NCBI RefSeq assembly: GCF_901709675.1
Contig: NC_051098.1
Location: forward strand, 10,291,000 to 10,354,999
Direction of reading: 5' to 3'
DNA from: Syngnathus acus
Taxonomy: Eukaryota; Chordata; Actinopteri; Syngnathiformes; Syngnathidae
Length of the DNA: 64,000 nt
The translations under genes were made by a program, and so were the position numbers. The notes beneath the pieces were generated by a model. It was not told the DNA's origin, searched no databases, and saw only the letters and a list, made by a program, of their open reading frames with translations. Position 1 is the first letter of the stretch; each line of letters opens with the position of its first letter. Positions 51,131 through 60,951 of the stretch are shown one piece after another.

Positions 51131-53352
51131 CTTGTCAACACCGGGGGCAATTCAAGCCTCTTGCATTTTCATTCTTCTGCATCATCTTTCACACATTTGA
51201 ACCGTGAATAAGCATCTCCTTTATCTCAGTATGGTATTTATTTAATTATTCTTTTTTTGTGGATTTTGTGGGCTATTTTGTGCCGTAAAATTGATGAAAA
51301 TTCAATTCCTTGGGTCCTTGAAAAATGAAATGCCCTTATTCATTAAATTGACAAATAATAGCGTGTCTGATGAGGCGTGACCAGCAGATGATTTGATATA
51401 AAAGATGTGTTGTGGGTTGTTGTGAGAAATGATTGTGAAAGGTCATAAGACAGACTTTTGACATTTACCGAGGCATAGCTCTACTTGGTAGTGCGTGCGC
51501 TCACACACCAAGAGTGACGGATAATATAATAGTTTGCATTCCGTTTCCAATCAAACATCACGATTTCCGCAAGCATTTCATGCTCTTTGGCTGATGATGC
51601 AACCCACCCTGATTGAAAGCCATTCTCTGTGGTTAGCCTCGGTCCAACTTCATTACGACACCACCATGGCCGTGTGATTGAGTGATCAAAGCTAATCACA
51701 TTTAATCATATGTAAAAAGCACCAGATAGCTTAGGGATGGCTAAACTCTCCCCTCGACTCCCATTTTTTCGCTCGGCTCGCATCCTTCACAGTCTGACCC
51801 GGCACACACACACACATGCACACACGTCCTTGTCTTTCCTGTTTATTAAAAATTCTGAGTGCGAGTGAGTGGCAGACGAGAAGATAGAATAGTTGAGGGG
51901 GAGTTTTTAAAGTTGGACATCCTTGGTAAAGGCCTTGCAGGCATTCCAGAGAGAAACAAGATGTTCTGTGTGACTAACAGCTTTATCAGGACAAGCTGAA
52001 TATGATCTGGCACTCACAGACAATATTTTGAACATGATGTTCAACTTTCCTATTTATATTCACCCCGCCCGCCGTCTCCAAAGCAGCTGTGTGTTAAGCA
52101 TCTTAGATTTCTTCCACTATTTCTCAATGCTTTGATCAGATTTTGATGTCCTGCTGAGATGCACTTTCACTAAAATGTTGGAATAATGCTCAGTGATAAG
52201 TGGAAGGAATAAAAATAAATGGCACCCAGTGTGCAACATCTGAGTTGAAGTTATGACCCAGGCTTTTGCTCAAGTTTTTGGAGCGCGATGATGCAAAAAT
52301 TCTCGAGGCACCGTCGAAACGTGTTGTCTTCCATCTTAATTTGCTTTGAAGATGTTGAACTGAAACAAGCCTCAAAGAAAGCCATCTTCTCTACAAACTA
52401 CAAAGTCCTGGACAACAGTGTGCTGCACAGGGATCAGCACCTAATTGTACACATTTATAGATACGGCGCCTCCTGCATATGCATGAAGCTTTCATCAAGA
52501 TTTTTCCACTCTTTGCTAGGAAATTGAAAAGGGAGGGGAGCGCGCTTAGATTAGGGGAAAAAGAAAGGCCTGATTGCGGGCCTTTTATCAGTGTACACAC
52601 TAAAGGTTTCGTTTGTTATCATGCTTGGGATGATTCGGTATCAAGTTGTTTTTACATTCTTTGCACCAACCTGTTTTTCAGTGGAACACATATTTTATTC
52701 ATGTCATTCCTATCAACAGAGGATATTGGTACTTGATCAGCTCTAAATGTTTAGGCCTGTGAACAAAAAGGAACTTCCTTGTTTGTTTCAGCACTGATTA
52801 GATCCCAGTTGCCCAGATGATCACTTTAAACTTGTTCTGAAGAGACGATGAACCACGAAAAGATTACCACCATTGTGCAATGCATTATTATTCAATACAT
52901 TATTATTATTATTATTATTGTTATTATTTATTGTTATTATTATTTATTTATTTATTTATATTATTTATTATGTTATGTGGTTTACAGGTATTTTTTGCTG
53001 GGCCCACTTTACACTATTATTCTATGAATCATGAGCTTTTTCTTGCCTAAGAAACGCTGCGAGTGAATTGCCACACATTAGGTTTTCACAGTGCATGCAT
53101 CAAATTCATCAAATGTCCAGGAGAGCAAACCTAATCCTAAAAAAGAGTTTTAGTTTAAGTGCCTCCAGTGTGTCAGTGTTTGAATGTAGCCTAGAGAGTT
53201 TTGCAGCTTGTTAAGTAGCTTGTGACATAGAACTTGCGCATAACACCAAATGAGAGAACTTTAGCTCAGGGCTCCGACTTGAAGATCCTGATGTTTATTT
53301 GAAATGAGGAGCCAAAAGAGAAACAAGGGCATATGTTTGTCTCCTTCCACAG
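51131..53352. other. Intron 2, 3' end: no gene seen
   Basis: AT-rich DNA with a TTA-type microsatellite (52884-52972) and short CA tracts. It ends with the acceptor of exon 3 (TCCTTCCACAG). No alternative first exon leading into exon 3 was recognised. Confidence 0.5.
52884..52972. repeat. (ATT)n / (TTTA)n microsatellite
   Basis: About 90 bp of ATT units passing into TTTA units. Confidence 0.93.
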
Positions 53353-53442
53353 GATGCTCTGCTGCAGCTGGCAGCCGTTGTCGATGTGCGCTCGCTGCGA
53401 GTGGCCCTTCGAGATGGCGTACAGACGCTGTTACCCCACACG
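53353..53442 (+). CDS. pde2a: pde2a exon 3
   Basis: It encodes 30 residues, DALLQLAAVVDVRSL...TLLPHT (residues 43-72), matching the vertebrate block DALLSLGSVIDISGL...AVLPRV. Acceptor CCACAG|GAT, donor CACACG|GTATAA, phase 0 at both ends. This begins the conserved N-terminal region that precedes GAF-A and contributes to the dimer. Confidence 0.95.
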
Positions 53443-53802
53443 GTATAAACACACACATACACACGTTTGAAATGTTCTCTGAGTGGTGGAGTTAATGCCA
53501 GAAAAATCACATTACAGTGAATCACATGTTCCACACCCACCCATAAAGACAAAAAAATAGAAATATATGAAAACAACTTCTACATTAACACACACATACA
53601 AATAGAGCAATCAACAATCCTCGGGCATTTTCTCTGCTCTTTGGGAACAAAGAGGTCCATAGGGGGTCTTCTCTCCCCCTTCTTCTTGCTCTGAATTCTG
53701 CTACATTTTCTTCCAATACTGCCGGCCAGATTATTGCATGGTCCTACACAACTCCGAATTCACACTTCTAATAAATGTTTGTGTGTGTGGTTTTCATTCT
53801 AG
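53443..53802 (+). other. pde2a intron 3
   Basis: 360 bp, GTATAA to TTCATTCTAG, with CA-rich patches and no other feature. Confidence 0.93.
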
Positions 53803-53891
53803 GAGTGTGTATGTGTGTACACACTAGATGGAAACTCAAGGTTGCTGTCGGACGACCCGCCGCACGAGCTGCCACAGGAGGGCAAGATCAG
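53803..53891 (+). CDS. pde2a: pde2a exon 4
   Basis: It encodes [18 protein letters not shown] followed by [11 protein letters not shown] and the first two bases of an Arg codon (residues 73-102). [11 protein letters not shown] is identical to the mammalian protein. Acceptor TCTAG|G, donor ATCAG|GTGCGT. Three Val/Cys/Tyr-rich positions differ from mammals (ETVYTYLLDG). The segment length is unchanged. Confidence 0.96.
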
Positions 53892-55187
53892 GTGCGTGCT
53901 GTGTGTGTGCAGCACGCCGCAGATGTTTGCTTTGAGTGGCTGACTGCTGCGCGTTGATTTGCTGCGCCTTTGTCGAGGGAGGTGGTGCCCTGAGAGGCAT
54001 CGCAATAAGGGAAGGGAAGAGGGATGATTATGAGCTGCTCAGCGCTCAATCACGTCACACGCTGGCCTCGCTTCATACCGCTCAGTCTGCCATGACAACC
54101 TCGACGGTTCCCCTTTTACCTCGGAGCAACCAATTCCACTCCAAGGAGCCGAGAAACACAAGAACGCCATCAGGTGCCTTTGAGACGTCCTCAATTGACT
54201 GTCAAAAGTTGGGATTTGTTGGGTATAAAATGAAGGTAACTGGTCATTTGGCCACTCCTAATAAGCCCTCAGCGTTTCATTATTTTTGCTACATTTCATG
54301 ATGACTGAGTGATTGTGATAAGACGCCAAAGGCACTTCATGGTGGGATTGAACCTTCTAAGTTTCGATCTGTCCGCTCCACTTTCCTCTACTTGATGCTC
54401 GTCTTCAGCGGCTGGAAGACTGCAGGGCTCGTGGAGGTGACAATGCTCGAGTTCCAAAAGAGGCCCAGTTAATGTCGTCTTAAGTGCTCTCCAGAAGCTT
54501 TGTGCTACTACCGTGGCTACCCATGCGCTAAAACCCAGCAGTACATTATTGATGAAACTGTCTCTTTGTTAGACAAGAAGCCCTTTTAACAGCTCACATT
54601 CACACACACACACACACACCTAAATGTACATGCACATGTAGATGCGAGGACAGTCCCGCAAGGAAACAAGTACTGTGTACACTAGAGGTTATTTTATCCA
54701 TGTATCTTAATGTGAGTTCACAGTGGATTATCTTAATTAGTGACACAAGTGAGTCAAAAATATTAGGAACCTAACGTGTGGCAATTTAAGTGAAGATGTT
54801 GTCCGTAGGTGTGAATGAGTGCAGATTCGTCCAAATCTTTTTTTTTTTTTAACTGGTTTTGTCCATGTTATAACCAAGAAGCAACTCCGGGACCACTGCT
54901 TTGGCGGAATATTATTTTATTTTGCATCAATGGAGGATAAACCTATACAGGTTATTTATTTGCATCTATATGTTTATTTTGGAAATCTCAGCTACATTTG
55001 AAATAATTTGGATAGGTAAATGATTCACAAAATTAGCTGGAAAATTAATCAAGTCTAAATAATTTTAGTTTTAAAATTGTTACAATTATTTTCCATTACC
55101 AATTTTACAAACCACCTACAATACCGCCACGGACCACTAAAGGGCTGTGGACCTACAGTTGACAATCACTGGTTTAAATATATGTTG

Positions 55188-55290
55188 CTGGTGACCAGTT
55201 TGGGGTGCAGCCTGAATCTTGGCCAAAGTCAGCTGGGATGGACTCCAGCACACTCGCAAGCGGTCAAGAGATTAAATGGATGGATAATGA
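55188..55290. repeat. Fish SINE/LINE tail fragment
   Basis: GTGACCAGTTTGGGGTGCAGC followed by CAGCTGGGATGGACTCCAGCAC, CACTCGCAAGCGG and AATGGATGGATAATG matches the common teleost 'gaccagtccagggtgta...cagctgggataggctccagc...aaatggatggatg'. Confidence 0.75.
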
Positions 55291-55837
55291 AAATGACGAG
55301 GAAAAAAAAGTTATTTCACCAGAAATAGTCTTTCGATTTACTTGAATAATTTCCTGGGGTTAAAGTTTAGAATTTCTAAGAATTTTAATGAGTGCATTTG
55401 AAAGGGTTAAACTCTTGCAGGCCTTTTTCACAGCTTGCGAGCCGCATTAATCAAGTCACCTTCTCCTCAGGCAGACACATTGTCAGAGCTGTTTTTAATC
55501 TTGCTCTCTACCAAGAACTAGCGCTCGCCTGGCACTTTGGACACACGAGTTGTCATGGTACTCATTTCATGTTTTACCATATTGGGAGGAATTTCTGAAA
55601 ATTTACTGAAGAAGCTCAGCTAGCGTGCAATGTCTGCACAACCTGAAAGTTTTCTACTTTTGAAGTTTTTGACCGCTCATGTTTAATTTTAGAACTTCTT
55701 GATGAACACATATAGGTAATACTGTACCTATCCAGCTGACCAATATAAACTTACTTTATAGAACACAGCTAGAAAATAATCATCAAGGTCACGCAAACGG
55801 TGTAAAATTAGTATCTAATCAAATAAGTATAGAACCT

Positions 55838-56046
55838 GAGCCAGCAACCTCAAACTGGTCAAAATTGACGAGCCCAGACTGAGCTAAATTTATATGCCCT
55901 GAGGTTGCAGATATCAGTTGGTGCTGTAAATTAATTCTTAAACTGTTAATTAAATTTTTAATGAAAAGTGTTTTTGAAAAATGTTTCATGTTTTTTCCAA
56001 ATTAATTAGATTTTTTACTGCTGCAAAATGTGAGCCAGCAACCTCA
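55838..56046. repeat. 15-bp direct repeat (GAGCCAGCAACCTCA) 194 bp apart
   Basis: Copies are at 55838-55852 and 56032-56046. A partial inverted copy, TGAGGTTGC, lies near 55900. This is probably part of an unrecognised old repeat. Confidence 0.5.
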
Positions 56047-57492
56047 TTCTTAGTTTAGCATCACAGACTAGGTAAAATAAATGAATTAACTACTTCACAA
56101 AAGTGTTGCATTTAATCGTTAGCGTTAATTAAAAAACATGAAAGATGTATGACATTCAGTAAACATTTATGAAATGTAAGTTTGTTTAGTTTTTGTGTGG
56201 AATTTTTTTTGAGCTCTTTATATCTTCTTGTCATGCGGTGTGACTGATTGTAGCAATAACTACATCAAAGTCAAAATAAATAATACAGTATTTATACTAT
56301 TCAATATAATATAACAATTTAATAAAGTATAAGATTCTGTCATTTAAACAATAAATCCAAAGTTGTTTCGTATTTTTTTTAAACCATCTATATCAATTTT
56401 ATGGGATTTACTTAATAAAATAAGCAACTAATGAATATTAATCAAGTGGTCCAACTAATGTAAACCAATGTGACAAATGGTTTCTACATATGAGCGTAGT
56501 TATATATATTCAACGTATGAATCTGAATTAGTTCCTGTCTTTAAATACCAAAAAATGAAGATTGACAATACGCCGCCAAATTAATCAATCAGGACCGACT
56601 TGTGAGTAGCAGTGCTCACCTCCAAGAAGGTCAGTGACCTGTAACACACCCTCAGTGTGTTTCACTGATGGCTGTGTAGTAAAGAAGCTCACAGTGTTAT
56701 TTAAGCATGATTCAATATCATTCGAGCCATCCTGGTGTGGTTAATGATAACATGATGAAGTCCTCACTCCCACATACACTCAAAGGCCTCGGCAGGTGCA
56801 TTTACACATTTGCGGTGTGATACAATATCTGGATCGCATTTAACTGCATTGTTGTAAGCATGCCATCTTAATCTAAGTATTTTTCCCCGTCTAATCCCAT
56901 TTTACTGTCAGGTAGCAACTAAATGATAGTGGAGTTCCCAGGCTTCCATTGACCTCCCATCGGAGCCACTGCTTTTGCCCTCCCATGTGTGAATTTACAC
57001 AACGATCGTACAGTAAAGCCGGGCAATACGTAAAGGGCAGTCCCTTTGCTACCATCGTAAGCTACGCCAATAATGTTTTAGTGAGCTAAAATAAATGGCC
57101 ATTTAAAAGTCAATGCACCATACACATTTGAGTGCAACGCTGGAAGCGGAATTCAGACGCTTTGAGCATGTAATGGGTGTTTTGTGTTGTGTGAGTCACT
57201 GCTGGAGAGTTCGGGATATTATTAAATGAAGCACAGATGATGATGAATTTACCTTCTTACATTGTTTTTATTACTCGTTTCCAAATTGGCGTGGAAGCGA
57301 TTGGAGCGCAAAATGTTGTCAGGTTTCTAAATGTTTATAGTCAGCTTCAGATTTACATTTAGGTTTTGCTTGTGAAGACTACAAAAATACTAATTTGAGG
57401 TGTAGACGGCATATAAATGAGATATTTCTTGGTGTTAGCAAAACCAGCTGAGAGAAGATGGAAAATCAGTAAGAGGCATCACAACAGATTTG

Positions 57493-57510
57493 TAACCCTA
57501 ACCCTAACCC
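57493..57510. repeat. Short telomere-like array (TAACCC)3
   Basis: Three perfect TAACCC units (vertebrate telomere repeat, C-rich strand). Confidence 0.85.
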
Positions 57511-57785
57511 ATTTCCAATACAAGCTTTTGAAATGTTCTGAAGAAAAAAAAAATCAGTGCTATACCAAGAAAAAGGTAGCTTGAAACTGTTAGAAATCCT
57601 CAAAGTTGTTTGCTGGATCAAGATGGAAACACCTAGAAATAAAAGCTGATCGTCTCATCTTTTGATTTCAAACCAATCAATCAATCACCATCTGCTCTCG
57701 ATGTCTTACTCAAGGTTTATAATTCTTCCCGTTTTTTTTGTTTTTGTTTCGTTTTTCAGGGGCTGTCAGTTGATATTTGTCAACT

Positions 57786-57850
57786 GTGGCCATGTGAAGT
57801 CCTTTGGGACGTTTCTGTGATTAAGGGCGATATAAATAAATTTGATTAGA
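57786..57850. repeat. LINE/SINE 3'-tail fragment
   Basis: TGAAGTCCTTTGGGACGTTTCTGTGATTAAGGGCGATATAAATAAATTTGATT matches the shared 3' tail 'gtgaagc.ctttgagac..ttctgtgattaagggctatataaataaa'. It ends 83 bp before exon 5. Confidence 0.65.
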
Positions 57851-57932
57851 CTCCACTTGGTCGATCTTTGGCTCTCTGTGAGTTAACTGCATTTGTTCTA
57901 CTTCAATCAAACCTTTTCTCTTTTCTCAACAG

Positions 57933-58042
57933 GAGTGTTGTCGAGCAGCTGAAGCGATGTCAGTGTGCCGGCTTTCCCTCATCGGAAGTGCCCGAAAAAT
58001 ACAAAACTTCTCTTGCAGCCCCACTAAAGGCACACCAAAGAG
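57933..58042 (+). CDS. pde2a: pde2a exon 5
   Basis: It completes the split Arg codon and encodes SVVEQLKRCQCAGF...TSLAAPLKAHQR plus the first base of an Ala codon (residues 102-139). It aligns without gaps to the mammalian segment EAIISQKRLGC...LARLVAPLAPDTQ. Acceptor CTCAACAG|G, donor AAAGAG|GTATGT. Similarity is lower than in neighbouring exons, which is usual for this N-terminal region. Confidence 0.92.
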
Positions 58043-58432
58043 GTATGTAGAGAAAATTAAATTGCGGATGGATGGACAAACGGACAGATGGATCATGTAG
58101 TCATTTTCCCACTTGTTCAGAAAGTTGCAGCTTCATGAATATGTCTAATTTTTTTTTTTTCAATAATATGCTGATGCCGCTTCTCTTTCTGCAAAGAGGA
58201 TAATAACAGTGTTGCGCAAGGGCGTTGATGGTGTCCCTTGTTGAATTCATATTTCATGTCCTATTCACGCATTTCCATTAGGAACAACAACACGAAAAAA
58301 ACAAATTGGATAAAAAAAAAAGAAAGATTAAGAACGAGGCAAGGACATGGAGGGGAAAATGAAAGGAGTGAATTTAAATGAAGATATCTTCTTTCTCCCC
58401 CTGCCTTCTTTCCTTCCTTGTTTTTCTCTCAG
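58043..58432 (+). other. pde2a intron 5
   Basis: 390 bp, GTATGTAG to TTTCTCTCAG with a strong CT-rich tract. No other feature. Confidence 0.92.
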
Positions 58433-58488
58433 CTGTTGTTATTCCTATCTTGGATCAAGAGCGGACCAAGGCCATCGCTGTCTTACTG
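58433..58488 (+). CDS. pde2a: pde2a exon 6
   Basis: It encodes AVVIPILDQERTKAIAVLL (residues 139-157), matching mammalian LVMPLADKEAGAVAAVILV. Acceptor CTCTCAG|CT, donor CTG|GTCAGT. It is a predicted beta-hairpin core of the N-terminal domain. Confidence 0.92.
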
Positions 58489-58626
58489 GTCAGTCCTTGC
58501 TTTCACAAAACACACACAGGATGGTGAATCACGATTGATGTTCATTGGTGTAGTGTCACGTAAGATCTTTGCAGATAGACAGTAGATTGCACTGAATGTT
58601 GTTTTTTGCTTTTATATGTGTTGTAG

Positions 58627-58686
58627 GTGGGCTGTAGTCCTCTCTCCGATCAAGATGAAGCGCATCTTAGCACGCTGGAAAAACAT
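58627..58686 (+). CDS. pde2a: pde2a exon 7
   Basis: It encodes the 20 residues VGCSPLSDQDEAHLSTLEKH (158-177), matching mammalian [20 protein letters not shown]. Acceptor TTGTAG|GTG, donor CAT|GTACGT, phase 0 at both ends. The upstream intron 6 is 138 bp. Confidence 0.94.
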
Positions 58687-58887
58687 GTACGTTTACCTTA
58701 ACAGCTCTTGTTTTGACCTTGTTTTTTTCCATGATGCATATCGGGAATATGAAAAAGCCTTAACCTTGCACGTACTTTATAAACCCATAAAGCAATTTTC
58801 CCTTCTCATCTGAAAGTTGATTGGCATCAATTCTTGAATGACCTTTTGCTCATTGGTGTGTTTTCGTTCTCGCGCGTGACGCGGCAG

Positions 58888-59044
58888 GCCTCGGTGGCAT
58901 GCGTCCGCGTCCATCTGGTTCAGGCGTCCTACCAGAGGCCCCCACTCAGCCCCTCTCCCATTCAATCCCACAATGCACTGCTACACCTCAATGTCTCGGA
59001 CCAGGACTACAGCGAGTTGGACCGCAACATCCTCCAACTTTGTG
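58888..59044 (+). CDS. pde2a: pde2a exon 8 (linker and start of GAF-A)
   Basis: It encodes ASVACVRVHLVQASYQR... to ELDRNILQLCG (residues 178-230). The first part matches the mammalian helix TLVALRRVQVLQQ; the middle (PPLSPSPIQSHNALLHLNVS) is the variable linker. The end, RNILQLCG, is the first helix of GAF-A (mammalian RKILQLCG). Acceptor GCGGCAG|GCC, donor TTTGTG|GTACGT. Confidence 0.95.
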
Positions 59045-59521
59045 GTACGTCAACATACGCAAACACACAGTGAGGTGAGAAATCCAAAGAGAGCGTGACG
59101 TGCCGATTAAGAGAGCTATGTATTTGGATCTTTGCTAAGACAAGAACTTCATGCATAATGGAATTTGATAACGCTGCTCCCAGGAACACAAGCTTTATTT
59201 GCTCATCTCTAATTGTCAACAAATGAGAGTTGCCATGGGGTCTCGGCCCACATTTTGTCTGGCTCCCTCTCTGTCAAACCTTGGCGTCTTCCTTCCTTGC
59301 ACTCTTCACTTGTCTTCATTATTCCCGTATCTGTTTGCCGCTTCCTATTCACCCCTCCCTGACCTGGCTCTGTCACACAGCCTCTCCCTGGGGATTGCAT
59401 TCTGTCCAACCGCATACATGTTCTGCATTCCTGCTTCGGACCTTTTTTTTTTCTATTCTTCTTTGCCCTCGCTCTTCTTTGTTTTACAGTCATCACTCTC
59501 CCTCTCTGCCCTGTCTTGTAG
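59045..59521 (+). other. pde2a intron 8
   Basis: 477 bp, GTACGTCA to GTCTTGTAG, with a long CT-rich 3' half. Open frames of about 110-125 codons on both strands (59199-59589) reflect this skewed composition. Confidence 0.93.
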
Positions 59522-59574
59522 GTGAGCTTTATGACCTTGACGCAGCGTCTCTCCAGCTCAAAGTCATCAATTAT
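59522..59574 (+). CDS. pde2a: pde2a exon 9 (GAF-A)
   Basis: It encodes GELYDLDAASLQLKVINY (residues 230-247), nearly identical to mammalian GELYDLDASSLQLKVLQY. Acceptor TTGTAG|GT, donor TAT|GTAAGC. It is the first helix of GAF-A, at the dimer interface. Confidence 0.97.
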
Positions 59575-60215
59575 GTAAGCGCTTGACATCAGTCATGCAC
59601 TCTCACGTACGTTCACATACACATTATACCTGCCAAACATGGAAATCTTCCTATCTGCACCACAAATTGTTATGATGACACTTCCGATGTTGTCGTTAAC
59701 CTTCTGATCACATCCATGCAGAGTAGTGAAACAAAGAGAAATGTGAAAGCTAGCATAAATGAAAGGAAAAGCATGTGGAGAAAGTCACAAAAAAAAGTTA
59801 TTTCGAAAGAATGATCTATTTGTTTGTGGTGGTTCTCATCGGATTTTATTTTGGGGAAAATGGGCCGAAGGGCCTTCTTATATGCAGAAATGTGCATTAG
59901 TGTACATATTTGTTCAATAGTGTGTTAATGGGGGATGAGTGTGTTGGCTGTGGTTGGCATTTAATCTTGTCCTGAAGCCAGCTCTGTGGATTACAGGAGT
60001 GTGAAGATGCACTGCTATTATGATATCGGAGCGTGTGGGTGGATGTGTATGCATACAGTGTGTGTGCGCTGATGTGCACGGGCAGCCAAAATTACAGTAA
60101 GAGGAAAATCATTGTGCGTTTTATGATTTATTGGTCTACCACACACACACACACACACACATATTGCCATGTGAGTCCATATTAACCTTTCTCATGTGTG
60201 TTTGTGTCTACATAG
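59575..60215 (+). other. pde2a intron 9
   Basis: 641 bp, GTAAGCGC to TGTCTACATAG, with a short CA tract near 60140-60160. Nothing else was seen. Confidence 0.93.
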
Positions 60216-60290
60216 CTGCAGCAGCAGACTCGGTCACAATGTTGTTGTCTGCTGTTAGTGTCTGAGGACAACCACCAGCTTTTTTGCCAG
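60216..60290 (+). CDS. pde2a: pde2a exon 10 (GAF-A)
   Basis: It encodes LQQQTRSQCCCLLLV followed by SEDNHQLFCQ (residues 248-272), matching mammalian [25 protein letters not shown]. Acceptor ACATAG|CTG, donor CCAG|GTACAT. It forms the first beta strands of GAF-A. Confidence 0.97.
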
Positions 60291-60389
60291 GTACATTCAC
60301 AAAAGGAATATGAAATGTCAACAGCTTGTGATTAATTTGAAACATTTATTGATTACTTTTAAAATGATGTGATATCCTCTGACCTTTAG

Positions 60390-60431
60390 GTAGTCGGAGA
60401 CAAAGTTCTGGAGGAGGAGATCAGTTTCCCG
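60390..60431 (+). CDS. pde2a: pde2a exon 11 (GAF-A)
   Basis: It encodes VVGDKVLEEEISFP (residues 273-286), matching mammalian VIGDKVLGEEVSFP. At 42 bp this is a small exon; the upstream intron 10 is 99 bp. Acceptor CTTTAG|GTA, donor CCG|GTGAGG. Confidence 0.96.
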
Positions 60432-60672
60432 GTGAGGCCAGCAATCATGTTTGTCAGTGAGTGATGTGTGTATACAGAAAATATTACACAATTGGACCTG
60501 GATTGGCTAAAGCTGCAGTTAATTTTGAGTTGCAGAGCGACTTCAAATTTCTATTGAGCAAGCTTAGGTTGAATTTGTAATTTTGACAACACACCTTTTT
60601 GTGGCTTAATGCCGATTTTTTGAATCAAATAGCAGACCTTTCACATGACTCATTTTCCCCTTCTGTTTATAG

Positions 60673-60741
60673 CTGATGTTTGGACGTTTCGGTCAGGTTG
60701 TCGAGAAGAAGAAGCCAATTACGCTTCAAGACATCAGTGCT
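60673..60741 (+). CDS. pde2a: pde2a exon 12 (GAF-A)
   Basis: It encodes LMFGRFGQVVEKKKPITLQ and DISA (residues 287-309), against mammalian [22 protein letters not shown]. The fish start LMFGRFGQ has one residue more than LTGCLGQ and has lost its Cys. Acceptor TTATAG|CTG, donor GCT|GTAAGG. Confidence 0.94.
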
Positions 60742-60820
60742 GTAAGGAAAATAATCTCTTTCCAACTGTCTATCAGTTTTGCGTGTTCATTCTGTGTGCA
60801 CTCTGGTCAAAATCCCTCAG

Positions 60821-60951
60821 GAGGAGCGTAGGCAGCTGTCCAGTATGTTGGCCTGTGAGATCTCCTCCATGCTGTGCGTCCCCGTTGTGAGCAGGGCTAC
60901 GGGCCAAGTGGTGGCTCTGGCGTGCGCCTTCAACAAGCAGGGTGGACAGAG
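60821..60951 (+). CDS. pde2a: pde2a exon 13 (GAF-A)
   Basis: It encodes EERRQLSSMLACEISSMLCV and then [20 protein letters not shown], GGQ and two bases of Arg (residues 310-353). It matches mammalian [34 protein letters not shown]. It contains the NK of the GAF NKFDE signature. Acceptor CCTCAG|GAG, donor CAGAG|GTATGT. The upstream intron 12 is only 79 bp. Confidence 0.97.

Larger units (their letters stand above)
53892..57932 (+). other. pde2a intron 4
   Basis: About 4.0 kb from GTGCGTGC to TCTTTTCTCAACAG. It holds a SINE tail (55188-55290), a 15-bp repeated phrase (55838 and 56032), a short telomere-like array (57493-57510) and a LINE/SINE tail (57786-57850). Open frames inside (for example 53936-54301) have no recognisable motifs. 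Confidence 0.92.

Noticed and set aside
59199-59589. Open frames of 108-126 codons on both strands around exon 9
   Set aside because: They arise from the CT-rich end of intron 8 and are out of phase with, or antisense to, the real exon.
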